50,995 nucleotides of DNA from Balneolaceae bacterium (GTDB taxonomy: Bacteria; Bacteroidota; Rhodothermia; Balneolales; Balneolaceae): NCBI GenBank assembly GCA_007693745.1, contig REDA01000074.1, forward strand, positions 1 through 50,995, in the 5' to 3' direction. Position 1 is the first letter of the stretch. Every line of letters begins with the position of its first letter. The position numbers and the translations under genes were made by a program. The notes beneath the pieces were generated by a model, which was not told the origin of the DNA, did no database searches, and saw only the letters and a program-made list of their open reading frames with translations. Of the stretch, positions 1-13,564 are shown in pieces.

Positions 1-33
1 AAGAGATCTCATAGTCAATGATATTTATACTTG

Positions 34-1182
34 TTAATGTCTCCTGAGCAGATCCAGAAGTTTTCGGTCCAGTTTATGTCCATACCACTCTTCGTACTCC
101 ACATCCTGACGGCCGGAATCAAGCAATCCGAAATTACCGCTGAACTCCCACAGGCCCCAGCCGATTCCATGCTCTGTGAAAATGTCCAGCGTGTCGGAGA
201 ACCAGCGTAAAAAAACATCGTGAGGAGTTTGATTATAGCAGCCTAACTCACCGCAATGCACACCTACACCCTGTTTTACTACTTCTATCCATGGAGCATA
301 ATGCTCCATCAGCAGTTCCCTGCTGTAATATCTGTTATTGTAGTGACCCGGCCAACGTGGTTCGGGCATGGAATCAATATCGGCAAAAGCCCAGGGGGCG
401 CGGTAGTGTGAAATGTGAGCTGGAAAGTATCCCCTGTTGCTTTTGGCGATTCCCAGATCCAGCAGCTCCGGTACAACGGTCGTTCCCACATCATTTCCAC
501 CGGCGATGACCAGGTGATTCCGGTTCACGCTTCTGATTGCATTTGCTGCCCCCATTGCAACCTTTCGGTAGGTATCACCCGGGATTGAAGTCACCGGAGA
601 GTGCTGGTCATTCATATCCTCCCGCATGGCTGGTTCATTCACAAGGTCGAAGCTGATCTTCTCCGAAGAGACGTTCCGGTAACGCTTTGCCCACATTTCC
701 CAGTGGAAGTTAAAGGCGAGCTGCGCCTCTTCATCAAGCCAGAGATTGTAGGGTTCATGAAACCCTGCGTTGATACAATACCCTGGAGCACGATGAAGAT
801 TCAGGCTTACATGCATGCCGTAGTTGTGCGCCATCGCCACAAGGGCATCGATTCTGTCCACTGCCTGGTCATCAATCTGGTACACCTCATCCGGAGTAAT
901 TGGCTTGCTCCTGTCAAAATCGAGATAATTGGGATAGGCCATTGGCAGGCGGACAAAATCAAAGCCCCAGTCGGCCATCCAGCGGAAATGGTCTTCGGTG
1001 GCAGGGTTCACCCAGGTATTCTGCGGATCGGGTGTGAAGAAATCGAGCAGATTAAAACCCCTCCATCGCGGAATAGCGTTCAGAGGTTTCCGCTGACAGG
1101 CAGAAAATGCGGCAAGTCCGCCAAGAGTGGCTCCTGCTGCTACAGCGGCTGTTTTTTTAAGAAATGAACGTCTTGATTCCAT
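34..1182 (-). CDS. Tat-exported glycoside hydrolase family 5 (cellulase-like)
   Basis: A 382-residue retaining glycoside hydrolase of the GH5 TIM-barrel type. The N-terminus has a twin-arginine motif (SRRSFLKK, residues 3-10), an Ala/Gly-rich hydrophobic stretch and a Cys at 29 (AAFSACQ), so it is probably exported by Tat and possibly lipidated. The catalytic pair is visible: acid/base E183 in DLVNEP and nucleophile E312 in GVHCGELGC. Conserved barrel pieces such as DWGFDFVRLP and HVSLNLHRAPGY fit GH5. Exact substrate (beta-glucan, mannan, galactan) cannot be read from sequence. It lies 92 nt downstream of deoC on the same strand and may share its transcript. The start is an ATG that gives the complete Tat signal. 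Confidence 0.88.
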   Translation of the reverse strand: MESRRSFLKKTAAVAAGATLGGLAAFSACQRKPLNAIPRWRGFNLLDFFTPDPQNTWVNPATEDHFRWMADWGFDFVRLPMAYPNYLDFDRSKPITPDEVYQIDDQAVDRIDALVAMAHNYGMHVSLNLHRAPGYCINAGFHEPYNLWLDEEAQLAFNFHWEMWAKRYRNVSSEKISFDLVNEPAMREDMNDQHSPVTSIPGDTYRKVAMGAANAIRSVNRNHLVIAGGNDVGTTVVPELLDLGIAKSNRGYFPAHISHYRAPWAFADIDSMPEPRWPGHYNNRYYSRELLMEHYAPWIEVVKQGVGVHCGELGCYNQTPHDVFLRWFSDTLDIFTEHGIGWGLWEFSGNFGLLDSGRQDVEYEEWYGHKLDRKLLDLLRRH

Positions 1183-1274
1183 GAATTGCTTCGCTGTTTA
1201 AATCCTTACGGGCTCACTCCACCAGGGTTAAAGGCCTGTTCTGAAGTAAGTTTGCACTTTGTAACTAAACGTAG

Positions 1275-1988
1275 TTATGAGAACCTCTCCAGAGCCTCAT
1301 CCAGCATCTGAACCGTTGCTGAGGCACCGGATCGTTCGGCTCCGGCCTCTTTCATCTTCAGCAGTTCATCCAGGGAGCGCACACCGCCCGAACACTTCAC
1401 TTTCACGTTGGGCCCGGAGTGTTTCCGCAACAGAATAATATCCTCCAGTGTGGCTCCGGTGTAGTTGTAATTCCCATCCGGCTGTTTTACAAACCCGAAT
1501 CCGGTAGAGGTTTTCACATAATCGGCGCCCACCTCCGTGCAGATCTCACACAGTCTGATCTTGTCTTCCGTTCGGGTGACAAAATCGGTTTCGAAGATCA
1601 CCTTCACAATGGCGTTGTGTTTATGGCAGGTTTCGGTAACGGCTCTGATCTCCTCCGTGATATAGTCCCAGTCACCCTGCAGTGCTTTTCCGATATTAAT
1701 CACCATATCGATCTCGACCGCTCCGTCGCGGCAGGCAATTTCTGTCTCGAAAACTTTTACTTCAATGGCGGAATTGCCTGCAGGGAAACCGATTACACAC
1801 CCTGTAAGCACATCCGATCCCTTCAGTAATTCCACAGTCTGTTTCACCGCGTAGGGCTTTACACAGACCGAGGCAACATCATATTTCTTTGCGATTTCGC
1901 ATTCTCTTTGAAGGTCGTCATCGGTAAGTGACGGATGCAGAATGGAGTGATCGATCATTTTGGCGAGTTCCTTGACTATGCTCTTCAT
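1275..1988 (-). CDS. deoC: deoxyribose-phosphate aldolase
   Basis: Class I aldolase that splits 2-deoxyribose 5-phosphate into acetaldehyde and glyceraldehyde 3-phosphate; cytoplasmic, nucleoside catabolism. With the start at 1988 the protein is 237 residues and begins at the normal DeoC position (KMIDHSILHPSLT). The catalytic residues are present: D94 (EIDMVINIG), Schiff-base K159 (DYVKTSTGFGF) and K198 (VKVKCSGGVRS). An upstream in-frame start at 2069 would add 27 residues (PDPRSGIVQ...) that look like translated leader, so I reject it. It lies between a GH5 gene and a sulfatase gene; the nucleoside hydrolase at 8200 could act in the same salvage route. The late turn ERSGASATVQ is less canonical than the usual RIGAS. 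Confidence 0.93.
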   Translation of the reverse strand: MKSIVKELAKMIDHSILHPSLTDDDLQRECEIAKKYDVASVCVKPYAVKQTVELLKGSDVLTGCVIGFPAGNSAIEVKVFETEIACRDGAVEIDMVINIGKALQGDWDYITEEIRAVTETCHKHNAIVKVIFETDFVTRTEDKIRLCEICTEVGADYVKTSTGFGFVKQPDGNYNYTGATLEDIILLRKHSGPNVKVKCSGGVRSLDELLKMKEAGAERSGASATVQMLDEALERFS

Positions 1989-2292
1989 ATTCGGTTCATT
2001 TGATTTGATAGTTCGGCCTGGATAAGATTTCCGGACCCTTTGTACGATCCCGGATCGCGGATCAGGCAAGATGATATCTCTTCCGTTTTAACCATGATTC
2101 CGCATGTTTAAGCCTGATCTCTCAAATGTACAAATTTTCCGTGAAGGTCACTGAACAGTCTCTTCGATTTTCTGATTTTCGTCACTGATTCAGGAACTCA
2201 ATCCATCTTCGGATTTACGGATGGTCCGCATGGATCGTGTTCAGTATGTTTGCAAGAGCCGGCGCTTTTTTCAGGGAGGCCGCAGCATCGGG
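1989..2292. other. intergenic region upstream of deoC
   Basis: About 300 nt between the sulfatase stop and the deoC start. No coding potential is visible. On the minus strand it holds TACATTTG (positions 2130-2123), an exact match to the Bacteroidota -7 consensus TAnnTTTG and about 135 nt before the deoC ATG; a convincing -33 TTG at the right spacing is not obvious. It may be the deoC promoter. Confidence 0.35.
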
Positions 2293-3813
2293 TCAGGGGC
2301 GGGTGCGCCCGTTACGCTCCGCTGCCTCAAGGTGTTCCATCAATCGCTCTCTGATCAGAGGGTACTCGTGCCACAGATTGGTCGTCTCAGCCGGATCTTC
2401 ATGAAGATTGTAAAGCTGACCAGGGGGATCATCCGGTCCGGGTTGTATTCTGGAAGGCTGTGTAAATCCCCCTGAACCCAGGCCATTGATGAGTTTCCAT
2501 TCCCCATCCTGAATCGCTTTTAAACCATTTCCGGCAGTCGTAATCACCGGGGGTCTTTCGAAAACTGAATCGGGCTGCAAGCGATTCAGCACCGGTAAAA
2601 AGCTGAAACTGTCCTCTCCCGCATTCACCGGCAGGTCTGCAGCTGTGATCTCAGCAAAGGTGGCCATGAGATCGGTAAAAGAGATGGTCTGATCCGACAC
2701 CGATCCGGCCCCGACCACTCCCGGCCATCGGGCAATAAAAGGCATCCGGTGGCCGCCCTCAAATGCATCCCCTTTCATTCCGCGGAATCCACCCATGGAA
2801 TCGTGGCCAAAAAGCTCCTTATCCTTATCGTACCATACCGGCCCGTTATCGCTGGTGAAAATTACCAGGGTGTTCTCCGCCATCCCCGATTCCTCCAAAG
2901 CGGCAAGAATCTCTCCAACATTGAAATCGACCATAGCCATAAAGTCTCCATAGAGACCGGCTTCACTTACTCCCACAAAAGATTCCGCCGGAAGCCACGG
3001 AGTGTGAGGGGCGGGATATGCGATGTAGAGAAACAGAGGCTCAGCGGGATGGGAAACAGGATGATTACGAATTAAATCAACCGATTCTTCAGTAAAGCGC
3101 GGCAGAACTTCTATCAATTCAAGATCCGGTGCAATGCCTCCCTCTCTCCAGAAAGCACCCTGAATATCTGTCCAAATCCCCCCGCTGAAGTTATCCTCTA
3201 CCCTCTCCGTTGGCGGATTAACCACCCGGTCATCCCGTATGTAGAAATAGGGAGGAATATCCGTAGATGCGCGAATCCCAAAAAAAGAATCAAACCCACG
3301 ATCCACCGGTCCGCCGGGAAGCTGCTGATTTTTCTCATAGATACGGAAAGCAGCCTGCTCACTTGGACCTGTAACCGTGTCGGAATCCGGGGTTATGGTT
3401 TGGGATTCATCAAACCCAAGATGCCATTTCCCCACCATAGCCGTTCTGTAGCCTTGTGACTGGAGCAGGGATGCGAGAGTCATGCGGCCTTCTTCAATCA
3501 CAGGTTTGTCGGGCCATACGGTTACATCCGTTCGAAACGGATATCTTCCGGTCATCAGGCCATACCGGGAAGGGTGGCAAAGCGTGCCGGGGGCATGTGC
3601 GTCCGTGAAACGCATTCCCTCTGCGGCGAGCCGGTCGATCTCCGGTGTAGGAATCCTGGAGAATTCGTTATAGGAACCCAGGTCTCCATACCCCATATCA
3701 TCCGCAAGGATAATCACAATATGGGGGGTATGTTGTGAAATGGGCTGGCGATCTGTATCGGGACTGCAACCCAGGGCAAAGAGAAGAATGACAATAAAAC
3801 CGAAGAACTTCAT
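2293..3813 (-). CDS. lipoprotein sulfatase, family S1 (Cys-type formylglycine)
   Basis: A 506-residue arylsulfatase of the alkaline-phosphatase superfamily. Starting at 3813 it has a lipoprotein signal (MKFFGFIVILLFALGC, lipid Cys 16), so it is probably membrane-anchored in the periplasm or at the cell surface. The metal-binding IILADDMGYGDLG and the sulfatase signature C79-H-P-S-R (LCHPSRYGLMTGRYP) are intact; C79 would be converted to formylglycine by an FGE, which is not in this window. Further family blocks are MVGKWHLGF and FTSDNGP. An alternative start at 4008 adds 65 residues without signal character and is unlikely. Next to GH5 and GH2 genes, it probably desulfates a polysaccharide or glycan; substrate unknown. 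Confidence 0.9.
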   Translation of the reverse strand: MKFFGFIVILLFALGCSPDTDRQPISQHTPHIVIILADDMGYGDLGSYNEFSRIPTPEIDRLAAEGMRFTDAHAPGTLCHPSRYGLMTGRYPFRTDVTVWPDKPVIEEGRMTLASLLQSQGYRTAMVGKWHLGFDESQTITPDSDTVTGPSEQAAFRIYEKNQQLPGGPVDRGFDSFFGIRASTDIPPYFYIRDDRVVNPPTERVEDNFSGGIWTDIQGAFWREGGIAPDLELIEVLPRFTEESVDLIRNHPVSHPAEPLFLYIAYPAPHTPWLPAESFVGVSEAGLYGDFMAMVDFNVGEILAALEESGMAENTLVIFTSDNGPVWYDKDKELFGHDSMGGFRGMKGDAFEGGHRMPFIARWPGVVGAGSVSDQTISFTDLMATFAEITAADLPVNAGEDSFSFLPVLNRLQPDSVFERPPVITTAGNGLKAIQDGEWKLINGLGSGGFTQPSRIQPGPDDPPGQLYNLHEDPAETTNLWHEYPLIRERLMEHLEAAERNGRTRP

Positions 3814-4078
3814 AAACATGGCCAGATTCTGTGATGGTGTTAAGGAGACATTTCCGGTGGAATATACAGGATCGTTACACTCAGAATCCAGTGGTAAAGC
3901 AGAGAGCTCAGAGTGCAGGAAGCTACGCTTACAAAGGATCAACACTCTTTCGGCAAAGAGATCCAAAGGTATGAATAACGCATCTGCCGGATGTTGCAGA
4001 GGGGCCATTTTATAACCTCTTTATCAACACCGCCCACTGGTCATCGGTCGGTGTTTTTAGTATAGCCGGATATCAGGC

Positions 4079-8199
<4,121 letters not shown>

Positions 8200-9258
8200 A
8201 TGAAATACTCAATAACCTGCTTCACCCTTTTTCTTTCACTACTTCTTCTGACCATAATCTCATGTGATCAGAGTCCATCTTTAGCAGAGCTTCCTGCAAA
8301 AAAAATGGATCTGATCTTTGATACCGACGCCAATAATGAAGTAGATGACCAGCATGCACTCGCCTATCTGCTCTTCAATGGTAATCACTTTAACGTGATT
8401 GGTGTAACGCTGAATGCGACAAGCGGCCCCGACGGGTTTCTGACTTATTCCACGATCGGGGAACATTACGATGAGGCAAAGCGAGTAATGCAACTCTGTG
8501 GTGAACTCTATGGAAAGATTCCTCTGTTGGTTGGAGCTCAGGATTCATTTCAAGAGATCCGAACAGCTCTTCATCAGGAGAGTTTTGATGGGTATGAAGC
8601 TGTTAATTTTATCATTGAACAGGCTTTGATTGAACGGGATGAACCTCTGATTCTCCTTGCTGTTGGAAAACTTACGAATATTGCACTGGCTCTTGAAAAA
8701 GAACCGGCTATTGCTGAAAATATCCGGATCGTCTGGCTCGGTTCCAATTATCCGCGTACCGGTGAACATAATAAGGTGTGGGATAAGGAGTCCATGAATT
8801 ACCTGCTGGACATGGATGTTGAGCTTGAATTTGTTACCGTTCGGTATGGCGATCCCTCAGGAACCGATGCCGTTAAGGTAACCCAGGCTCAGATTCTGCA
8901 CCGCATGCCCGGCCTGGGACCAACCATTTCAGAACCTGTGACCGGCAGGCATGGCGGTGAGTTCACGAACTGGGGCGACTACTCAGCCAATCTTTTCGAA
9001 ATGTACAGCATGTACGGGAACCCGCCCTCCCGCGCTCTTTTTGATATGGCCGCAGTCGCGATTTTAAAGAATCCCGATTGGGCTGAGCGAAATACAATTC
9101 CGGCACCCATCATGGATATTGAAAATGACCTCTGGATAGACCGGCCTGACAACCCCCGCGAACTGGTACTGTGGGAGTGGTTTGATATTTACGGTATCAT
9201 GAACGATTTCTTCCTTACTATGGAGAACCCGGTCATCGTGGATACTCCACCTCTTTAA
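8200..9258 (+). CDS. lipoprotein nucleoside hydrolase (IunH-like)
   Basis: A 352-residue inosine/uridine-preferring nucleoside hydrolase-like enzyme, expected to cleave an N-glycosidic bond to ribose plus base. From the ATG at 8200 it has a lipoprotein signal (CFTLFLSLLLLTIISC, Cys 22), placing it in the periplasm or on the outer membrane rather than the cytoplasm. The Ca2+-binding cluster is DTDANNEVDDQHA (D41, D43, D49, D50), a lengthened version of the usual DTDPGxDD; the C-terminal Asp is likely in ALFDMAAVAIL. The first in-frame start (8119) adds 27 non-signal residues. It is convergent with the methyltransferase gene and their stop codons overlap by 4 nt. The substrate may be another ribosyl compound. 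Confidence 0.85.
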   Translation: MKYSITCFTLFLSLLLLTIISCDQSPSLAELPAKKMDLIFDTDANNEVDDQHALAYLLFNGNHFNVIGVTLNATSGPDGFLTYSTIGEHYDEAKRVMQLCGELYGKIPLLVGAQDSFQEIRTALHQESFDGYEAVNFIIEQALIERDEPLILLAVGKLTNIALALEKEPAIAENIRIVWLGSNYPRTGEHNKVWDKESMNYLLDMDVELEFVTVRYGDPSGTDAVKVTQAQILHRMPGLGPTISEPVTGRHGGEFTNWGDYSANLFEMYSMYGNPPSRALFDMAAVAILKNPDWAERNTIPAPIMDIENDLWIDRPDNPRELVLWEWFDIYGIMNDFFLTMENPVIVDTPPL

Positions 9259-10319
9259 ATCAGAGCCAGTTCCCATAATTCCACCACTTCATCCCCGCGG
9301 TGATCACGCCTTTTGGTCTTCTCAGATTTTGAAGCTACCGGTTTCCGCAGTTCACTGATTTTTTTAAACCGATTTCCAGTCAACAGTTCATCCCTGACGG
9401 GATGCGCGGAACTGAGCCCCTGCCGCTCCGCCATATTTGAAAACAACACAACCAGTCGTCCCTCTTTTTTTAAAAATGGTTCCGCCTGCCTGAAAAACGT
9501 TTCAAAAAAGCCTTTCTCATAGTAAATCGCCCGATCGAGATGAGATAATGAGTGCAATGCAGGCAGCCAGGGCGGATTAAACAGGATCAAATCCGCCTTT
9601 TGCGTGTGACCTTTAAAAAAATCGGAAACCAATGGCTCCAACACTGAATCGTACCCAAGCCGGCCGGCTGACTCCCTCACTGAAATCACAGCATTTGGAT
9701 TGAGATCCGATGCGAAAACTTTCTGAAACCCGTTTCCAGCCAGCAAAAATCCAAGCACTCCGCACCCTGTCCCGATGTCGGCTCCAATCTCTTTCGCACC
9801 TTCGTATTCACTCAGCCATTCGTTGAAGAGTGAAAGGTGGTCAAATCGTGTTGGGAAATAGACACCATACCAGGGATGTATTTTTGTATCCAGCCCAGGG
9901 TATTGTATCCCCTTCTGATACCACTGCCACGAACTGTTGAGCCCCTGTAGCTGTGGAAAAGAGAGATAAAACTGATCCAAATCCGGATAGAGCTTTTCCA
10001 GCCACCCTGATTCAGGTGATTTGTACAGTGCAATCTGATGATTCTCAACGGGGGCCAATAGTAGATTTGACGCCTTTTTATAGTGAGCACGCTGTTTACG
10101 GCTCATTCCGAACGTCCTGGCCTGTTTGCCCCTGGATATCAGCTTCTTCAGCTTTGCAAGAACACTCAGGCCTGTAGAATAGCGGTCTGAAATCAGCAAA
10201 GGGTTCCCGTCTGCAAGGCTTATGGCCGCTTCATGATAATCCGATTTCATATGCACCTTTCCGGCAGATTCTGGCAGCTGTAAGGGATCCGGACGGTGAG
10301 GAATCAGCTCATCCTTCAT
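9255..10319 (-). CDS. class I SAM-dependent methyltransferase (HemK/RsmC-like, NPPW)
   Basis: 354 residues. The C-terminal half is a Rossmann methyltransferase with motif I (ADIGTGCGVLGFLLAG) and motif IV NPPW (LILFNPPWLP), the signature of N6-adenine or N5-glutamine methyltransferases acting on RNA, DNA or protein. The N-terminal ~150 residues (KLISRGKQ...FGMSRKQRAHYKK) are not a domain I recognise and may bind the target. Its ATG overlaps the stop codon of the dehydrogenase gene upstream by one base (TGATG), so the two are translationally coupled. The substrate cannot be deduced. Confidence 0.8.
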   Translation of the reverse strand: MKDELIPHRPDPLQLPESAGKVHMKSDYHEAAISLADGNPLLISDRYSTGLSVLAKLKKLISRGKQARTFGMSRKQRAHYKKASNLLLAPVENHQIALYKSPESGWLEKLYPDLDQFYLSFPQLQGLNSSWQWYQKGIQYPGLDTKIHPWYGVYFPTRFDHLSLFNEWLSEYEGAKEIGADIGTGCGVLGFLLAGNGFQKVFASDLNPNAVISVRESAGRLGYDSVLEPLVSDFFKGHTQKADLILFNPPWLPALHSLSHLDRAIYYEKGFFETFFRQAEPFLKKEGRLVVLFSNMAERQGLSSAHPVRDELLTGNRFKKISELRKPVASKSEKTKRRDHRGDEVVELWELALI

Positions 10320-11248
10320 CAGAAAAAAGATTTGATGTTTCGTATAATCCCTCTAAGCAGATCACGGCGCGCCTCAATACTGGCCCAGGCAATATGGGGG
10401 ATCATCAGCAGCCTCTCACTATTTTTGATCTGCAGCAGTGGATTATCGGGCTGCAGGGGCTCCTGACTAAACACATCCAGAGCCGCACCGGCAATAAGCT
10501 CCTCATCCAGTGCCCTGGCAAGATCTTTCTCAACCACAATCCCGCCTCTGCCCGTGTTGATCAAATACGCACTTCCCTTCATTCTTTTGAGCTGGTCATA
10601 CCCGATTAAATTTCGTGTCTGCTCATTCAGCGGAGCGTGAACAGAAACCACATCCGACGTCTCCAGCAGGGCATCCAGGCCGAGATGCGTAAAGGGCTGT
10701 TCCAGATTTCGGCCTGAAGTGGAGTGATAGACAACTTCCGCCCCAAAGGCTACAGCAGCCAGCGAAACCTGCCGGCCGATATTGCCCATTCCGATAATCC
10801 CAAAGCGTTTGCCCCTGATTTCATGAAACGGTTTCCCGTGATGTGTAAACAATTCGCTATTCGAGTAAGCTCCACTTTTTACGTAATCATCATAATAGGG
10901 CAGATTCTGCATCAGTTGAAAAAGCATGGCAAATGTGGTTTGAGCCACACTGTGAGACGCGTATCCACTTACGTTACGTACGGTCACACCCTGCTTCGCA
11001 GCCGCATCAAGATCGATATTATTCATTCCGGTTGCTGCAACACAGATCAGCTTCAGTTCCCTTGCTCCCTGTATCAGATCCGCATCCAGCACTACTTTGT
11101 TGGTAATAACAATCTCTGCATTTTCTATTCTCTCTCTGGTTTCTGAGGGCGATGTGTATTCATGAAACGTAACCTCCCCCAATGTTTTCAACTCCTCAAG
11201 TTCAGGAAGTTCACCAACGGTTTTCCTGTCTAAAAAAACTATTCTCAT
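10319..11248 (-). CDS. D-isomer specific 2-hydroxyacid dehydrogenase
   Basis: 309 residues, NAD(P)-dependent reduction of a 2-keto acid such as hydroxypyruvate or glyoxylate; cytoplasmic. The nucleotide-binding loop is GIIGMGNIGRQ, followed by VSVHAPLNEQTRNLI, the family signature INTGRGGIVVEKDLARAL with catalytic-region Arg, AALDVFSQEPL with Glu, and the catalytic His in MIPHIAWAS. Length is typical for glycerate dehydrogenase/hydroxypyruvate reductase. It is the first gene of a two-gene transcript with the methyltransferase (one-base overlap). Exact substrate is uncertain within the family. Confidence 0.88.
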   Translation of the reverse strand: MRIVFLDRKTVGELPELEELKTLGEVTFHEYTSPSETRERIENAEIVITNKVVLDADLIQGARELKLICVAATGMNNIDLDAAAKQGVTVRNVSGYASHSVAQTTFAMLFQLMQNLPYYDDYVKSGAYSNSELFTHHGKPFHEIRGKRFGIIGMGNIGRQVSLAAVAFGAEVVYHSTSGRNLEQPFTHLGLDALLETSDVVSVHAPLNEQTRNLIGYDQLKRMKGSAYLINTGRGGIVVEKDLARALDEELIAGAALDVFSQEPLQPDNPLLQIKNSERLLMIPHIAWASIEARRDLLRGIIRNIKSFF

Positions 11249-11408
11249 ATGATTTAAAGCCTGTTTCTGATTTTCTCTTGAAACTACAAAAAAGCTTCCT
11301 CAAAACGGAATCTGCAACTGCACTATTCGCCGAAAATATCTGTCTGATAGTGATTTATCTTTAGTATATTTTAGGATAAACGATATCTATGCATGTAAAT
11401 TTTTCCCT

Positions 11409-12314
11409 ATGAAAACGATCCACCTGCTCTCTGCCCTGATAATTACTATGATCTTCCTTTTTCCGGCCTGCGCATCCGATCAGGATCAGCCTGCCCTGAA
11501 TGTTGTGGTTTCACCGGATTTGAATATTCCGGCATCCCATCATATCAATGGGTTTGCGGTCGGAGTTCAGTCTTTTACATTTAATCGCTTTTCCGCTTTT
11601 GAGGCCATTGAAAAAACAGCAGAGGCCGGAGGAAAAATCATAGAAATATTTCCCGGGCAGCGACTGAAACCGGGAGATGACACTCCGACAAATCAACTTT
11701 CTGACGAACAGATCGCAGAGTTGCATGAAAAACTCCGGGAGCATGACATCCTTCTGGTGAACTACGGAGTGGTGGTGATGCCAACACCGGAAGAAGCCCG
11801 CTCCGTTTTTGAATATGCTCAGAAACTTGGTGTGCCTGCCATTACCGCAAACCCGAATACTCAGCAGGAGATGGATTTCCTTGAAGAACTGGTTAAAGAG
11901 TTCGATATCATGATGGCGATTCACAATCACCCCCGTCCGGAAGACCCCGAATCTGAATACCGGATCTGGGACCCTGTACATGTGATGAACCTCCTTGAAG
12001 GCAGAGATGAACGAATGGGGATCTGCGCAGATACCGGCCATTGGATCCGCTCCGGTATCTCCCCGGTTGAAGCCCTGCAGCTCTCTGAAGGGCGGGTGAT
12101 ATCACTGCATATGAAGGATGTGGACAGAAACAGCCGCGATGCTGAAGATGTGATCTTTGGAACAGGTGTAGGGCAGATCAGTGAGATCCTTGCGGAACTG
12201 ACCCGTCAAAATTTTGCCGGTCACATTTCCATTGAACATGAAGCGAACTGGGAAAATAATGTACCCGATGTTGCACAAAATATTCTCTATATTCGCAACT
12301 GGGATGAAAATTGA
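11409..12314 (+). CDS. secreted xylose-isomerase-like TIM-barrel lipoprotein
   Basis: 301 residues of the sugar phosphate isomerase/epimerase (AP endonuclease 2) superfamily. The N-terminal lipoprotein signal (SALIITMIFLFPAC) predicts an envelope location, unlike cytoplasmic xylose isomerases. Metal-binding positions expected for this fold can be picked out: GKIIEIFPGQ, HNHPRP, ICADTGHWIRSG, ISLHMKDVD and HISIEHE. Such exported versions in Bacteroidota are often annotated as sugar isomerases acting on periplasmic or keto-sugars; the reaction is not known here. It stands alone, upstream of the PspC gene. The start ATG gives the complete signal. Confidence 0.83.
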   Translation: MKTIHLLSALIITMIFLFPACASDQDQPALNVVVSPDLNIPASHHINGFAVGVQSFTFNRFSAFEAIEKTAEAGGKIIEIFPGQRLKPGDDTPTNQLSDEQIAELHEKLREHDILLVNYGVVVMPTPEEARSVFEYAQKLGVPAITANPNTQQEMDFLEELVKEFDIMMAIHNHPRPEDPESEYRIWDPVHVMNLLEGRDERMGICADTGHWIRSGISPVEALQLSEGRVISLHMKDVDRNSRDAEDVIFGTGVGQISEILAELTRQNFAGHISIEHEANWENNVPDVAQNILYIRNWDEN

Positions 12315-12421
12315 ACCACCCACCGGTATTTTTTTTAGAGATTGTCTTTTTTTGAAACTTCATCTTTGAATTTCCGTAGGATAGCTTAGAATGATTGATA
12401 TCAAACGATAATCTCAGGAAA

Positions 12422-12604
12422 ATGCCAGCAAAACTCAGAAAATCGCGTCTTAATAAAATGATTGCCGGTGTGTGCGGTGGAATTGGTGAGTATCTGAAGT
12501 GGGATCCAACCATCGTAAGAGCGATTTTCCTGATTCTGATCTTTTCATCTTTTGGCACGATGGTGCTGATCTATTTTATTCTGGCTCTCATCATGCCGGA
12601 CTGA
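12422..12604 (+). CDS. PspC domain small membrane protein
   Basis: About 60 residues. A PspC domain: RLNKMIAGVCGGIGEYLKWDPTIVRAIF followed in the same block by one long hydrophobic helix (LILIFSSFGTMVLIYFILALIMP). PspC proteins sit in the inner membrane and take part in phage-shock or envelope-stress responses. I chose ATG 12422, with AGGA just before it; a TTG at 12395 would add nine residues. No PspA or PspB is in the window, so this is the stand-alone form common in Bacteroidota. Confidence 0.85.
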   Translation: MPAKLRKSRLNKMIAGVCGGIGEYLKWDPTIVRAIFLILIFSSFGTMVLIYFILALIMPD

Positions 12605-12672
12605 TTTTCACGCTCTGTTTGGATTCTTCGTTCCCTCTCTCCATATTTCGTTGAATCTTAATCCAATTGCTG

Positions 12673-13518
12673 ATGAAAATTACGATTGCCGGCAGGCAGG
12701 AAAGGTGCATAGCCTGGGAAAAGCATCTCCGGAAGTTATCTGCAATTCAGGAGGTTGTGATTACAGAGTCACTGAATGTTGAAGAGCGGACTGACGCCGT
12801 TTTACTGATCGACGATTCACCATCAAGACTTGATAAGCTTCTTGAATCGGTGAAGCATGGGTTTCATACCTACCTCATCTCACGCCTGTCTGATGATGTT
12901 GAAAAACTTGAAAGGATCTATCACTCAGCCGAGGAATCTGGTGTAACCGTTCAATTTTCGCACTGGCCTTCCATGGCTGAATCCACGCATATGATCCGGA
13001 AACTCATTGAGAAACCCGATCTGGTTCAAATAAAGAAGGAGTGCGTGCCACTTCCTGTCGGCCGGACTCAAACTGATCTCTTCGATCATGACTGGATCGA
13101 TGAGCTGGCATTGATTATCAAATGGCTGGGAGGAAACATTCACCGTTATGAGGTTAAACCCGTTCTTCTGGAAAAACACCTGATCGGACTTTCTCTCACT
13201 CTCCGATTTGAAAACTCGGCCGTGGCTTCTGTGCAGTATTTTTCAAGATCTGATCGGGAAATCCATCAGAGGTTAATTTCATCACATTCCCTTGTAGCCG
13301 ATTGTGATGTAATCCGGCAGAGGATCCGGATCCTGTCTCTGAACGACTTTGATAAAATATCTTCCAAAATCCATGATTTTGATCCTTCAGATACAGCGGA
13401 ATGGTCGGTAACACAGTTTATTAAATCGATTCAAATAGGCCAGAAATCTGTTTTTTCCGCCTACGATGCGCTCCTCACTGCCCGCACCCTGAGCAGAATC
13501 CGTTCTGAACTGCAATGA
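12673..13518 (+). CDS. degenerate Gfo/Idh/MocA-like protein
   Basis: About 281 residues. The overall order resembles a Gfo/Idh/MocA oxidoreductase: a short N-terminal beta-strand (KITIAGRQERCIAWEKHLRK), a segment like the usual 'GKHVLVEKP' region replaced by HGFHTYLISRLSDDVEKLERI, then EESGVTVQFSHWPSM in the place of the 'mvgh..R' block, and a C-terminus SAYDALLTARTLSRI typical of the family. The glycine-rich nucleotide loop (GxGxxG) and the EKP Lys are missing, so it may no longer bind NAD(P). ATG 12673 is preferred over TTG 12667. It may be a regulatory or scaffold paralogue. Moderate confidence in the family only. Confidence 0.6.
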   Translation: MKITIAGRQERCIAWEKHLRKLSAIQEVVITESLNVEERTDAVLLIDDSPSRLDKLLESVKHGFHTYLISRLSDDVEKLERIYHSAEESGVTVQFSHWPSMAESTHMIRKLIEKPDLVQIKKECVPLPVGRTQTDLFDHDWIDELALIIKWLGGNIHRYEVKPVLLEKHLIGLSLTLRFENSAVASVQYFSRSDREIHQRLISSHSLVADCDVIRQRIRILSLNDFDKISSKIHDFDPSDTAEWSVTQFIKSIQIGQKSVFSAYDALLTARTLSRIRSELQ

Positions 13519-13564
13519 CCGGATTCATTCTTTCAGTTTCAGCATTTTGAAGATTGTTTTGAGC

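Noticed and set aside
601-1167. 188-residue plus-strand reading frame
   Set aside because: It is the reverse of the GH5 gene, without start context or family features; codon shadow.
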